A stretch of 64,000 bases of DNA from Pseudovibrio sp000156235 (GCF_000156235.1 NZ_DS996813.1:186001-250000); one strand, 5' to 3'. Counted from the first letter of the stretch, positions 8,399 to 19,200 are shown. Numbers and translations: made by a program. Notes: generated by a model not told the origin, from the sequence alone.

Positions 8399-9124
8399 AT
8401 GGTCGTTCCTTCTCTCTATGTTTCCCTTTCCGGCCAGATGGCTCTTGAGCGGAGGCTGGAAACTGTTGCACGTAATGTGGCCAACATGGAAACTGCGGGA
8501 TATCGGGCGGACGAAGTTAAGTTCGACAGCCTCGTTAAACGCCCTGGCAAAGATCCTGTTACCTTCGCTTCTACTGGTGAGAATTACATCTCCAGACAGG
8601 CTGGTGCCATTAAGCAGACAGGGAATTCTCTGGATGTTGCCATCGAAGGATCTGGCTGGCTCGGCATTCAGACTGGCAATGGCGTAGCGTATACCCGGGA
8701 TGGCCGTTTCCAGATCGGCGTAGACGGCATCCTTCGTAGCATTGAGGGCAATCCAGTTCTTGATAGCGGCAATGCACCAATTATTCTCGATCCACTGGGC
8801 GGCCCACCAGAGATCTCCAAGGATGGAACGATCTATCAGGAAGGCCGCCAAGTTGGTGTGCTTGGGCTCTTCTCCATACCAGAAGATGCAAAGCTGAGCC
8901 GAACTGGCAACTCTGGTGTCATTCCAGATGCGATTGCAGAACCTGTTCTGGACTTTGCTGAGAATGGATTTGCTCAGGGTTTTGTGGAAGGTGCTAACAT
9001 CAATCCTATCTCTGAGATCACAAAGCTCATCACCATCACGCGTGCATTTGAAAGTACTAACTCGATGATGCAGAGCGTTGAAAGCATCCGGCAGCAGACT
9101 ATCCGTAAGCTGGGAGAAGGCTAA
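8399..9124 (+). CDS. flgF: FlgF, flagellar proximal rod protein
   Basis: Rod protein of the FlgF/FlgG class. The open frame extends upstream to 8285, but the ATG at 8399 with TCTGGAG 8 nt before it begins the conserved MVVPSLYVSLSGQMALERRL followed by VARNVANMETAGYRADEVKF. The product is 241 aa, the normal size. DVAIEGSGWLGIQ and the C-terminal EGANINPISEITKLITITRA confirm the family. It is the first gene of a rightward operon with the next orf and fliI, divergent from motA across about 260 bp. Confidence 0.96.
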   Translation: MVVPSLYVSLSGQMALERRLETVARNVANMETAGYRADEVKFDSLVKRPGKDPVTFASTGENYISRQAGAIKQTGNSLDVAIEGSGWLGIQTGNGVAYTRDGRFQIGVDGILRSIEGNPVLDSGNAPIILDPLGGPPEISKDGTIYQEGRQVGVLGLFSIPEDAKLSRTGNSGVIPDAIAEPVLDFAENGFAQGFVEGANINPISEITKLITITRAFESTNSMMQSVESIRQQTIRKLGEG

Positions 9125-9810
9125 TGGCGGTTAATCCAGTACAATCAATCAATGGCACGACCGGCGAAGATCGAACCAACACGGCTAAAGTCACTCAGAA
9201 GTCTTCTTCTGAGCCCTTTAGCCTTGGAGAGCTACTGGATATTATCAATCCCCTGCAGCATATTCCCGGCGTCAACACGCTTTATCGCGAGATCACCGGT
9301 GATGAAGCGTCTGTTCGCTCTCGCGTCGCGGGCAGCTCTCTTTATGGCATGATTGCCGGCCCTCTGGGTATGGCTGGTCTTGTTGCTGGCAACATCGCTG
9401 AAATGAAGATCACTGGTGTACTGGATGCCGAAAACGCCAATACAGAAAAAGCCACAGCTTTGAATGTCATTGAGCAGAAGATCAGTACTCCTCCACCTAT
9501 GCCACAACCTGCACCGGATATGACTTCCTCCCTACAGCGGGGAACACCTATTCTTCCGGTTCAGTCTAAAGATATCCCGCCTCTGTTCGGCGATATCGCA
9601 TCGGCTGAAGCAATCTCTATGGGAAGCGAAGATAAGCTGATTGAAGCGCTTGCGGGTAAATCAGAGGTGGATGAAGCCCCTGAGGGTCCAAGTGCCTCCT
9701 CAACGCTTCCGACTGTAGAGAAGCTCTCTCAGGATGCACGGAACTTGCTCCCTGAAGATCTGCTCAAGCAGTTGCAGGAACGACATCGCAATACGATTGC
9801 ACACAGCTAA
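9124..9810 (+). CDS. Uncharacterised protein between flgF and fliI
   Basis: The 228-aa product has no recognised function. Residues about 30-55 contain FSLGELLDIINPLQHIPGVN followed by TLYREITGDE, and then a Gly/Ala-rich amphipathic or weakly hydrophobic stretch (GSSLYGMIAGPLGMAGLVAG). I recall this Pro-His motif in proteins of other alphaproteobacteria but no characterised member. The C-terminal half is low-complexity with many Pro, Ser and Glu. Its ATG overlaps the flgF stop (TAATG), so it is translationally coupled to flagellar genes. No signal peptide is evident. Confidence 0.8.
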   Translation: MAVNPVQSINGTTGEDRTNTAKVTQKSSSEPFSLGELLDIINPLQHIPGVNTLYREITGDEASVRSRVAGSSLYGMIAGPLGMAGLVAGNIAEMKITGVLDAENANTEKATALNVIEQKISTPPPMPQPAPDMTSSLQRGTPILPVQSKDIPPLFGDIASAEAISMGSEDKLIEALAGKSEVDEAPEGPSASSTLPTVEKLSQDARNLLPEDLLKQLQERHRNTIAHS

Positions 9811-9828
9811 CACTTCAATAGGTTGTTT

Positions 9829-11145
9829 ATGACCGCCCTTGCGCGCATTCAGGAACTTACCGCTCAGATTCCATCAAGCTCATGGAATATTGAGATAAGT
9901 GGGACCCTCTGTGAGGTCACCCCTAATCACCTCAGAGTTAAAGGCCTTTCCGGCGGTGTCAATTTGGGAGATCAAGTCTCCTATATGAGCAACAACGGCG
10001 AAGAGTTTGGCGAAGTCATCCGAATTGAACCAGATAGCGTGCTCGTAAAGCCCTATGCGTCCAGATCGGATCTTGGACTGGGCATTAAAGTCAAACGCTG
10101 CGGTGAACTCAGCTTCTACCCTGACAACAGCTGGAGAGGACGCATCATCAACGCGTTTGGACATCCGATTGACGGTCTAGGATCGATGGCTGAAGGGCCT
10201 ACGCTTGCGTCTTTCAACAATCTCCCCCCTCCCCCGGTTCATAGAGCGCGTGTAAAAGACGCTGCACTGACTGGTGTGCGGGTCCTTGATCTCTTCACAC
10301 CGATTTGCCATGGACAGCGCCTTGGTATCTTCGCAGGCTCTGGTGTTGGTAAATCAACACTGCTTTCTATGATTGCTCGAAGTAACTCCTTCGATACGGT
10401 TGTGATCGGTCTGATTGGTGAGCGCGGTCGTGAAGTACGTGAGTTTGTCGAAGAGACCCTTGGGGATCAACTCTCAAAGTCTGTCGTCGTTGTTGCCACG
10501 GGCGACGAGAGCCCGATGATGAGGCGCCTTGCTCCAAAGACTGCGATGACCGTTGCAGAACACTTCAGAGATCAGGGACAGTCCGTTCTTCTTATCGTCG
10601 ACAGCGTAACACGTTATGCGCATGCACTGCGTGATGTAGCGCTTGCAGCAGGTGAACCGGCTCTTTCGCGAGGATACCCTCCAAGCGTCTTCTCCGAGCT
10701 CCCTCTCCTCCTAGAACGTGCAGGACCTGGAATAGAAGGTAGCGGCATGATGACCGCAATATTCTCAGTTCTCGTTGACGGTGATGATCACAACGATCCG
10801 GTTGCCGACAATATTCGTGGTCTGTTGGATGGTCACGTGGTTCTGGACAGGCATATTGCTGAGGAAGGCCGCTATCCAGCCGTTAACGTGCTGGGCTCCA
10901 TTTCACGCCTTGCACAGAGCTGCTGGTCACCTCAGGAGCGAGAGCTTATCACGAAGCTCAAGGCTATGATCGCCAAGTTTGAGGATACAAAAGATTTACG
11001 CATGATGGGCGGCTATAAAGAGGGTGTAGATCCACTCCTGGATCAGGCCATTGAGATTGCCCCTAAAATCTATAGCGCGCTTGTGCAGGGCTTAGACGCA
11101 CCTTCAAGCCAGGATGCCTTTAACGAGCTAGCACAATTACTATAA
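9829..11145 (+). CDS. fliI: FliI, flagellar export ATPase
   Basis: Cytoplasmic ATPase energising flagellar type III export, related to F1-beta. I start at the ATG at 9829 (AATAGG 6 nt upstream) instead of the in-frame TTG at 9823; the product is 438 aa. The Walker A motif FAGSGVGKSTL is near residue 170, followed by GLIGERGREVREFVEE and the Walker B region LLIVDSVTRYAHA; GEPALSRGYPPSVFSELP is a family signature. A strong terminator follows, ending the flgF-orf-fliI unit. Confidence 0.97.
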   Translation: MTALARIQELTAQIPSSSWNIEISGTLCEVTPNHLRVKGLSGGVNLGDQVSYMSNNGEEFGEVIRIEPDSVLVKPYASRSDLGLGIKVKRCGELSFYPDNSWRGRIINAFGHPIDGLGSMAEGPTLASFNNLPPPPVHRARVKDAALTGVRVLDLFTPICHGQRLGIFAGSGVGKSTLLSMIARSNSFDTVVIGLIGERGREVREFVEETLGDQLSKSVVVVATGDESPMMRRLAPKTAMTVAEHFRDQGQSVLLIVDSVTRYAHALRDVALAAGEPALSRGYPPSVFSELPLLLERAGPGIEGSGMMTAIFSVLVDGDDHNDPVADNIRGLLDGHVVLDRHIAEEGRYPAVNVLGSISRLAQSCWSPQERELITKLKAMIAKFEDTKDLRMMGGYKEGVDPLLDQAIEIAPKIYSALVQGLDAPSSQDAFNELAQLL

Positions 11146-11165
11146 GAATTGCTGAGATTACTCTG

Positions 11166-11205
11166 AACAACAAAAAAGGCTGCAAATGCAGCCTTTTTTG
11201 TTGTT
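11166..11205. terminator. Bidirectional terminator between fliI and ftcR
   Basis: A near-perfect palindrome with a GGCTGCA/TGCAGCC stem flanked by A-rich left and T-rich right arms (AACAACAAAAAA ... TTTTTTGTTGTT). It can terminate both fliI (rightward) and ftcR (leftward); the ftcR stop codon lies in its right arm. Confidence 0.93.
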
Positions 11206-11878
11206 ACAGCGAATTGATAATGTAGCCAAGATAGCGTTTTGAATCGATGGGATCGTATCCCATCTGACTGCGCAGCTTTTTGCGAAGCTTACTGATGTGG
11301 CTTTCGATCACGTTCTCGTCTACTTCACTTTCAAAGATGCCATAGACGAAGTTGTAGATCTGAGTTTTTGTCAAACGGCGACCATTGTTTTGCGCAAGGT
11401 ATTCCAGGATACGACGCTCTCTGCGTGGCAGTGCAAGCGTATTACCCTTGATCTCAGGATCCCTTCCATCGAAGTAAACCGTCAGATCACCCAGCTCAAC
11501 ATTGATGCTCTGGTTTGTTGTTCGACGCTTGATCGCATTTACACGCGCAAGGATTTCCTGCGGATGGACCGGCTTGCGGACAACATCATCAACACCAGCA
11601 GCAAACAGTTTCAAGGTCTGCTCAAGTACTGGACTGCTATTTAGAACCAAAACCGGCTTCTGTGAGCATCTACGGCGAATAATCTGAGAAAACTTATCTC
11701 GCTCGCCAATCTCACCAATCAAAATGGCCTCGACGGCCTCAAACTCTGTATCAGGCGCAGTATTTAGCCAATCCCGAAAGTCGTCCGGACTAAAGCCGCT
11801 TGTCGAGATGCCTTCGCGCTCAAATCCAGATGCATACCCATCGGTTACAAGCTGTTGTTCATCAACAATTAAATACAT
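11204..11878 (-). CDS. ftcR: FtcR/Rem, class III flagellar response regulator with atypical receiver
   Basis: OmpR-family regulator that in Brucella (FtcR) and Sinorhizobium (Rem) activates late flagellar genes. Start set at the ATG at 11878 (GGGTTGGGG upstream), giving 224 aa and the typical N-terminus MYLIVDEQQLVTDGY. The receiver lacks the usual phospho-acceptor Asp: the beta-3 end reads EAILIGEIGERD, while the late Lys is kept (DDVVRKPVHPQEIL). The winged-helix DNA-binding domain is strong (PRRERRILEYLAQNNGRRLT, then ENVIESHISKLRKKLR and DSKRYLGYII). Activity is therefore probably controlled by expression level and not by phosphorylation. It is convergent with fliI. Confidence 0.93.
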   Translation of the reverse strand: MYLIVDEQQLVTDGYASGFEREGISTSGFSPDDFRDWLNTAPDTEFEAVEAILIGEIGERDKFSQIIRRRCSQKPVLVLNSSPVLEQTLKLFAAGVDDVVRKPVHPQEILARVNAIKRRTTNQSINVELGDLTVYFDGRDPEIKGNTLALPRRERRILEYLAQNNGRRLTKTQIYNFVYGIFESEVDENVIESHISKLRKKLRSQMGYDPIDSKRYLGYIINSL

Positions 11879-12634
11879 AACCCCAACCCATTCATTCCCA
11901 AATGAATATATCGCTGGTAAATCAGAGAAACACATCCTGTCAATTTCTCTTGAAGATTTTTTACCTTCAAAACCAAGTAAAACCCTACAGAAAACTATAG
12001 TAATTATAATAGAAAATAAGAATAAACTTTATTTACAATTTTATCTTAATTCAATTTACAGGTACTATTTTCTGCCGTTTCTCGGAAAATGATGCATTTT
12101 ACCCTCAAATTTTTATACCTTTAAATTTTGTAGGACAAAAAGCAGAGCGGCATATTTTTGCCACATCCTCTCCATATTTGAGTTCCCGTTTAACGCGAAA
12201 AATCCTTGGGATAAACTATTAGCAATTTTAAGTTAGCATCTGCATATGCAAGGAGTAGAATCAAAATAAGCTTCGAAATATGAGAAAAACGGGCGTACTT
12301 ATACTTATTACAGTAATTGAGTTGACTAATGTAATTTTATCTAAATTGACATATTAACCATTCAATTCTTAGTAGGCATTATTTTCCTACTTATAAAAGA
12401 AATGTATTCTCCTAGAAGTTTAGATAAATGAAGGTGCATTACTCTCTTATACTCGTCACAATTCGACTACAATTTTACCACAATGTCATTCTTTTTTCAG
12501 GCAAGGATACCTCTTTATCAGGGGGCTATACCTAACTGTGGGATGTGTTTCATCTCAGGTTATGTACTATTGCGTTTCAACTCTAACAAACCTATTTGCA
12601 CACCCAAAAGCAGTCGGCTCGTGCAGGAGACACA
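11879..12634. other. Long AT-rich intergenic region upstream of ugd and ftcR
   Basis: About 750 bp without a credible gene. It is much more A/T-rich than its neighbours, with frequent stops in all frames. It must contain the divergent promoters of ftcR and ugd; I cannot identify their boxes with confidence. An AGGAGA ribosome site lies just before the ugd ATG. Confidence 0.8.
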
Positions 12635-13951
12635 ATGATAATTACAGTAATAGGCAGCGGATACGTGGGGTTGGTGTCAGGCACCTGTTTCGCTGATTTT
12701 GGTCACGAAGTCATTTGCGTAGATAAAGCAGAAGACAAGATTGAAAAACTGAAGAACGGTGAGATCCCAATTTACGAGCCGGGACTGGAAGAACTTGTTG
12801 CAAGCAATGTAAAGGCTGGACGCCTGAGCTTCACCACTGAGCTTGCAGAGCCCGTACGTAAAGCCGACGTTGTTTTCATTGCCGTTGGCACCCCTTCCCG
12901 CCGTGGTGATGGACACGCTGATCTCAGCTATGTTTATGCCGCAGCAGAAGAGATCGCATCTTCACTGGATGGCTTCACCGTTGTTGTGACAAAGTCCACT
13001 GTTCCTGTTGGAACTGGTGATGAAGTTGAGCGTATTATTCGCCAGACAAATCCAGATGCAGACTTTGAAGTGGTCTCCAACCCAGAGTTCCTGCGTGAAG
13101 GAGCTGCGATCAGCGACTTTAAACGCCCTGACCGTATCGTGGTTGGCCTTTCCAGTGAGCGAGCCAAAGCGGTTATGACTGAAGTCTATCGCCCGCTTTA
13201 TCTCAATCACTCTCCGCTGCTGTTTACCAGCCGCCGTACTTCTGAGTTGATCAAGTACGCTGGTAACGCCTTCCTGGCGATGAAGATCACCTTCATCAAT
13301 GAGATTGCGGATCTGAGTGAAGCAGTTGGTGCCAACGTTCAGGATGTAGCTCGGGGTATCGGCCTTGATAACCGCATTGGTTCCAAATTCCTGAATGCCG
13401 GTCCTGGCTATGGTGGCTCCTGCTTCCCGAAAGATACACTCGCTCTCGTTAAAACCGCACAGGACAACTCCAGCCCTGTTCGTCTGATTGAGACCACTTG
13501 TTCTATCAATGACCAGCGCAAACGCTCCATGTCCAAGAAAGTGGCTGCAGCTGTTGGCGGTGATGTGCGTGGCAAGAAGATCGCTGTTCTTGGCCTAACC
13601 TTTAAGCCAAACACAGATGACATGCGTGACAGCCCTGCCCTTTCTATTGTGCAGGCGCTTCAGGACAAAGGCGCGGATATTCACGCTTACGACCCAGAAG
13701 GCATGGAAGCTGCCGTTGAGCTCATGGATGATGTGACTTTCGGAAGCAACGCCTATGAGATTGCCAAGAATGCGCATGCCCTCGTGATTGTGACTGAGTG
13801 GGATGCCTTCCGCGTTCTCGACTTTGGTCGCCTGAAAGAAGAGATGGCTTCACCGGTCCTTGTCGACCTTCGGAATATCTATGGTAAAGAAGAAGTTGAA
13901 AAACACGGCTTCTCCTACACCTGTATTGGTCGTCCTGACGAAGAAATCTGA
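12635..13951 (+). CDS. ugd: UDP-glucose 6-dehydrogenase
   Basis: Oxidises UDP-glucose to UDP-glucuronate with two NAD+, supplying precursors for surface polysaccharides. Start at the ATG at 12635, preceded by CAGGAGA; the in-frame TTG at 12596 is less likely. The 438-aa product begins with a Rossmann motif (VIGSGYVGLVSGTCFADFGH). EFLREGAAISDF and the active-site Cys in GPGYGGSCFPKDT (about residue 260) are visible, as is the C-terminal NAD-sugar domain (GLTFKPNTDDMRDSPAL). It stands alone, with a long promoter region before it and a terminator after it. No polysaccharide cluster is adjacent. Confidence 0.97.
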   Translation: MIITVIGSGYVGLVSGTCFADFGHEVICVDKAEDKIEKLKNGEIPIYEPGLEELVASNVKAGRLSFTTELAEPVRKADVVFIAVGTPSRRGDGHADLSYVYAAAEEIASSLDGFTVVVTKSTVPVGTGDEVERIIRQTNPDADFEVVSNPEFLREGAAISDFKRPDRIVVGLSSERAKAVMTEVYRPLYLNHSPLLFTSRRTSELIKYAGNAFLAMKITFINEIADLSEAVGANVQDVARGIGLDNRIGSKFLNAGPGYGGSCFPKDTLALVKTAQDNSSPVRLIETTCSINDQRKRSMSKKVAAAVGGDVRGKKIAVLGLTFKPNTDDMRDSPALSIVQALQDKGADIHAYDPEGMEAAVELMDDVTFGSNAYEIAKNAHALVIVTEWDAFRVLDFGRLKEEMASPVLVDLRNIYGKEEVEKHGFSYTCIGRPDEEI

Positions 13952-13958
13952 TCGATTT

Positions 13959-13991
13959 GTCCCGGTGAAGCACTTTTTCACCGGGACTTTT
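13959..13991 (+). terminator. Rho-independent terminator of ugd
   Basis: Perfect 11-bp stem GTCCCGGTGAA (13959-13969) with TTCACCGGGAC (13977-13987), followed by TTTTC; it begins 7 nt after the ugd stop. Confidence 0.93.
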
Positions 13992-14242
13992 CCAGCTCTC
14001 CAAATCCTTGCCCCATTTTTCAGTGCTGTTACCACAGAGGTGACAATTGCGGTTTGCTTTCAATGGGCAAGTCATGCGAATTTTAATTATCGCGTGGGCA
14101 GATTCTCTCAGAGCTAATCCCAAGAGCTTTTGAACTGAGAACAATCTGCATATTTGAAGGTTGTGGGAGCTTTTCCTAGTTGCTTTACAAGCAAACAAGT
14201 AAGCGAGGCAGTTTTGCCTCTAGTTTGGCGTGGCCTTTTAAA

Positions 14243-16162
14243 ATGCCACGGCTTTCTGTGCTGTTTGCGTGCCTGTTCCTTGCTCTGAGTTCCGCCTCTC
14301 CAACTCATGCCTTTGAGCTTTTTGGATATCATTTATGGGGCGAAAAAGCCGAGACTGACGAAGATCAGAATGTGGGCGTTCCAGACCCAACTCCCTACAC
14401 TGTAGAGTTTCGCGTCACTGGTGAGGATGAGGAAGCCCCAAGTGACGTTGAAGAAGAGCTGCAATCCGTCAGCCTACTGGTTCAGGATGTCAAAAAACTG
14501 CCTTCTGGTGCAAGTGGTGTTCTTGCTCGTGCGACAAAAGATTTTGAGCGCCTGATCGGTAAGCTCTATGAAGACGGCTACTATGGTGCGCTTGTTGAGA
14601 TCGACGTTGCTGGCATGCCCCTTAATCAGGCGATTTTGCATCCCGAAAAGATAACTGAGCGCCCCATCCCTGTTCTCGTGGTTGTTAATCGCGGACCGCA
14701 GTTCCACTTTGGCTCAGCTGAAGTCTCTTACGAAGGTCCTGCTACGAAAAACGGTCTCGATTTACCAGATGCTCAGACACTTGGCTTGGTAGAGGGTACA
14801 CCCGCGCTTTCTGCCAAAGTGCTTACTGCAGAAAGTCAGGCCGTCAGTTTCCTTAAAGATGAGGGCTATCCGTTTGCGAAGGTTGCTGACCGACAGTTGC
14901 TGGCCAATCATGCCAATCGTGCACTCAAGGTCAAACTGCGTGTTAACAGCGGTCCCTATGCCAAGTTTGGTCCGGTTTCAGTCTCAGGCACAGTCAATAT
15001 GGATCCGGAGTTTGTTCGCACGTATGCAAACCTTCCTCAGGGTGCGCAGTGGGACGCTAATGTCATATCTAAAGCACAACGCCGGTTACGCGATCTGGAG
15101 GTCTTTTCCAGCATTCGTTTTGAGCCCGCTGACCAACTTGATTCAAACGGAGAGTTACCAGTTACAATTGTTGTCGCTGAACGACCTCGAAAGGTCTTCG
15201 GGCTTGGTGCAAATTACTCCAGCAACGAAGGCGTTGGTGTTGAAGGTTACTGGCGTCATCGCAACTTATTTGGCAAAGCGGAGAGGCTTTCAGTTACTGG
15301 CGCTGTCGGGCAATTGCTTGCTGTTAACAATGAGCAGATTGAATATGCGGCTCGCATCACCTTTGAAAAACCAGGTGCAATCGGACCTTTAACAGCGTTT
15401 TCAACGAGCGTGGCAGCTGTTCAGGAAAACCCAGACAACTATCGCAGTACATCATTTGCTTATGACGCTTATCTCTCACGCGACTTCACCCCGGCCTTAA
15501 GTGGACGGATTGGAGCTGAGGTTTACTTTGCCAACGAACGGGATGTGTTTGGCAACAATGATTACTTCCTGCTCGGTATCCCTGCGGATCTGACCTATGA
15601 TACACGCAATGATACGCTGAACCCGACCCACGGCATTGAAGCTAAGCTGTTCTTTGAACCGGCCTATGACGTACTTGGCGATACTGAGAACCTATATTCT
15701 CAAGGCTCCATTGCAAGCTATCTGCCGATTGTTGGCACAGATCGTGTTGTTTTAGCTGGACGGGTTTCAGCTGGTGCAATCATTGCGCCAGCCGTTCAGG
15801 ATGTGCCTGCTGCACGACGCTTCTTCCTTGGTGGTGGTGGTACCATTCGCGGCTATGCCTATAAAAACGTTGGGCCTCGCATCAATGATGAAGTCACCGG
15901 GGGCCGCAGCTTTGTGTTGTTCAATGGTGAAGTCAGAACACGTATTACTGAAACCATCGGGCTGGTTGGGTTTGTTGATGCAGGAGCAGCCTATTCAACA
16001 CAATTCCCAAACTTTGATGAGCCGCTGAGTGTCGGCGTTGGTGGCGGTGTACGTTATTTCACACCTGTTGGTCCGCTGCGGCTGGATGTGGGCGTTCCGT
16101 TGGAGCCTCAACGCAATGACCCGCCCTTTGCGGTCTATATTGGTTTAAGTCAGGCCTTCTAA
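14243..16162 (+). CDS. tamA: TamA, outer-membrane Omp85 subunit of the TAM complex
   Basis: BamA-related barrel of the translocation and assembly module that helps insert outer-membrane proteins. Start chosen at the ATG at 14243, giving 639 aa with a clean signal peptide (hydrophobic residues 5-18, cleavage after SPTHA); an in-frame TTG at 14180 with GGAG upstream would lengthen the n-region. POTRA-like repeats occupy about residues 60-300 (for example GPYAKFGPVSVSGTVNMDPE). The 16-strand barrel region contains the Omp85 loop-6 motif GGGGTIRGYAYKNVGPR. tamB follows after about 50 nt, supporting the assignment over BamA. Confidence 0.93.
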   Translation: MPRLSVLFACLFLALSSASPTHAFELFGYHLWGEKAETDEDQNVGVPDPTPYTVEFRVTGEDEEAPSDVEEELQSVSLLVQDVKKLPSGASGVLARATKDFERLIGKLYEDGYYGALVEIDVAGMPLNQAILHPEKITERPIPVLVVVNRGPQFHFGSAEVSYEGPATKNGLDLPDAQTLGLVEGTPALSAKVLTAESQAVSFLKDEGYPFAKVADRQLLANHANRALKVKLRVNSGPYAKFGPVSVSGTVNMDPEFVRTYANLPQGAQWDANVISKAQRRLRDLEVFSSIRFEPADQLDSNGELPVTIVVAERPRKVFGLGANYSSNEGVGVEGYWRHRNLFGKAERLSVTGAVGQLLAVNNEQIEYAARITFEKPGAIGPLTAFSTSVAAVQENPDNYRSTSFAYDAYLSRDFTPALSGRIGAEVYFANERDVFGNNDYFLLGIPADLTYDTRNDTLNPTHGIEAKLFFEPAYDVLGDTENLYSQGSIASYLPIVGTDRVVLAGRVSAGAIIAPAVQDVPAARRFFLGGGGTIRGYAYKNVGPRINDEVTGGRSFVLFNGEVRTRITETIGLVGFVDAGAAYSTQFPNFDEPLSVGVGGGVRYFTPVGPLRLDVGVPLEPQRNDPPFAVYIGLSQAF

Positions 16163-16212
16163 TAGGTGCGCCTGTGTCTGGCGCACAGCAATAAAGAAAG
16201 ATCAAAGAACGA

Positions 16213-19200
16213 ATGCAACTGGTTCGACATATCACTGCCCTGTTTGGCAAACTGCTGGCCCTTCTTCTTGTGCTGGTACTGGTGATTTATGCCGGACTTG
16301 TGGTGACGACTAGTTTTAGTGCCGGACGACAGTTTCTTGGATCAACACTCAGCTCTTTCCTGCCTGACATAACAATCGATCAACCTCAGCTGACTGCAGC
16401 AGGTAACATCTATGCTGAACGCGTGACACTTGAAGATACGAAGGGGGAATGGCTGGCGGTGCAGCAGGCTGCCATACGCTGGTCCCCTCTTGCTCTTTTG
16501 GTCGGGTCACTCGATGTACAAGAGATTGCAGCACAGCAGGTGATGCTCGCACGTCTTCCTGAAGCGACAGAAACGACCACTGAAGAGCCGACCACCTCAG
16601 CAGAGACGGGTATCTCCCTTCCCTTCAGCTCTATTGAGCTTAAGCAGCTTCAGATCTCAGAGGTTACACTTCCTGCAGAGATTGCCGGGATGCCTGCGCA
16701 ATTTATGATCGCTGGTTCAGCAGCCTATTCCAGCACACCAGAAAAAATTACAGGCCAGATCAGCATCACTCGGTTTGGAGAGATACAGGGTTCGGCGAGC
16801 TTAGATGTAGACTTTGCTCCAGCTGACAGTGTCTTCAACTTCAAGGCGATTGTTTCAGAGGCAGCAAACGGTTTGGCCGCACATCTCCTGGATCTCCAAG
16901 GGGCACCTAGCTTTGCTCTTCGTATGGAAGGCGGCGGACCTCTGTCAGATTGGGCCTCCTCCCTTCAGGTCGATCTGAACAATGCCCGTGCGATTGAAGG
17001 CGATGTTTCGCTCTCACAAAGCGGGACGCAAAAAAAGCTGACCACGAACCTATCAGGTGAACTGGCTCAGTTTCTCCCGGCAGCGGCCTCTAGCCTCTTT
17101 GCCGGACAAACATCATGGTTTGCAACAGCTACGTTGAATGAGAGTTATCTGCCTCTGTCGGCTCAAGCTAAGCTTTCGACCGGAACCATTGTGTTGCAGG
17201 TGGAAAATGACTACTCGGCTGATGGCGGTGCCTTAATCGCAAAAATGCAGGCTCAGACTATAGAAGGCAGCAACCGTCCTCTACAATTCGTCACTGATGG
17301 TCAAGTTGTTGGGCTAGGATCATTCGCTCTCAATGCTTCCGCTTCCGGGCCTCTGGAGAACCTGAACTGGGATTTGTTTGCAAACGCAAATCAGTTGACC
17401 ACACAAGATGTCGATGTAGACCAGATTACTCTTAGAGCAAAAGGCGATGGAGCGAAGATATCTGAACAGCTGATCTCCATTCCTTTGGAAGCCGACCTTC
17501 AGGTCAACGGGTCTCACTTTGCGGCAGCACAAAATAAAGTGCTTGAGAGCTTTACGGTTTCCATGAAAGGAACCGCTCTTCCCAACCAGCAAAAACTGGA
17601 GCTGAGCGAGCTTCATGCGGAGACAGCTGGAGCGACTGCACGGTTTAACTTGGTCGAAGTTACTCCAAGCAACGGGCAGGCACAGGGAAGTATCTCAATT
17701 TCAGATCTCGGATTTATCTCGAGCTTTGTGCAGCAAGAGTTTGCTGGTTCTGTGGAAGCTCAACTCGCAGTTCTGGCAGATTTCACTAAGCAATCAGGTG
17801 ATATAAATCTAGAAGGCACCAGCAGCCGGGTGCGCCTGCAAAATGAGAGTTTGGACCGTGTTCTTGTTTCTCCAAGCCGGTTTGCAGCTAAGCTTTCAGC
17901 CACACTCAATAGCAATGATTTGCTGGCGTCTTATGGACAGTTGGAGACACTCCGCTTTGAGAATGCCTTTGGCCAGATTGAAGCCCATGGCAGCTTACAA
18001 GATAGGCAAACAGAAGGTGCCTTCTCTGCTCTAATCCGCGAACTTGAGCTTCTGGAGCCACGTGTCCAAGGTATGCTCTCTGCAAACGGCACAATATCAG
18101 GCAGTGCCAATGCACCAAATGTGACGTTACAGGTTCAGTCTGAGCGGATTGAAATGGATGGCGTGCCTCTTGAGCAGTTGAAGCTATCCGCAGACGCTAA
18201 ACTCTCTGAGACCTCCCCCAATGCGGACATCAATCTGAGCGGGCGCTTCAAGGGAGAAGAACTGGCCGGTCAGTTCAAGCTGGTGAGTGAAGATAGCAAA
18301 CTCTCAGTTCCAACACTTGAGTTCGATCTGGGTGGTAACAAGGTTTCCGGTAATGCGCATGCGGATGATCTTGCCCAGCTTCCATTGGGATTGGTGGGGC
18401 ACTTCTCAATTGCAGCAAATGATCTGAGCACACTTTCCCCGCTGGCCTTGACTGAGATGGAAGGCCGGGCCCAAGGGGAGATCGATATCCAGCAAAAAGA
18501 TGGCCACACTCAGGTTGAGTTTGATCTTAGCAGCGAAGGCCTTCGTTTTGCTGAAAGCTCCGTTGGCTCTTTCATGGCCAAGGGATGGATCGACAAAGCT
18601 TTCACACGCCCTTCTGCCAATGCCAGTATCAAGCTGGAAGGCGTTGAGGTTGAAGGTGTGGCTTTGAATGCTCTCACTGTTGAGGCAACGCCGGTTGAAG
18701 GTTCAACCAGCTCAGCCATTGCTACTGGTTTCACGATTGATGCGGCTTTTGCGGAAAACAATGACAATTTAAAAAGCAGCGGTGTACTGCAGGCTGTACC
18801 TAACGGACTTCAGATCAAAGTCAGCAAATTGCAAGGACTTTACAAAGGCATTCAAGCCAATCTCAAGCAGCCTACCACCATCTCGTTGTTGGAAGATCGG
18901 CGTACTGTCACGTCCTTTGAACTAGAACTCGGTAGCGGATCACTGCAAGTTTCGGGCACCGACAGCACTGAGCTGAACATTACCGCCAGGATGAACCAAC
19001 TGCCGCTTTCGCTGGCCAATGCATTTGTTCCGTCTCTGGAACTGGACGGTACGCTCAACGGAGAAGCACGGGCTTTTGGCAAGGTGGATACGCCAGAAGT
19101 CAGCTGGAACCTTGCACTGAATGACTTCTCTGCAAAACCGCTCAAAGATAACAGAATTTTGCCGCTGCAAATCACGAGCACAGGCTCTTTTGCGGGGAAC

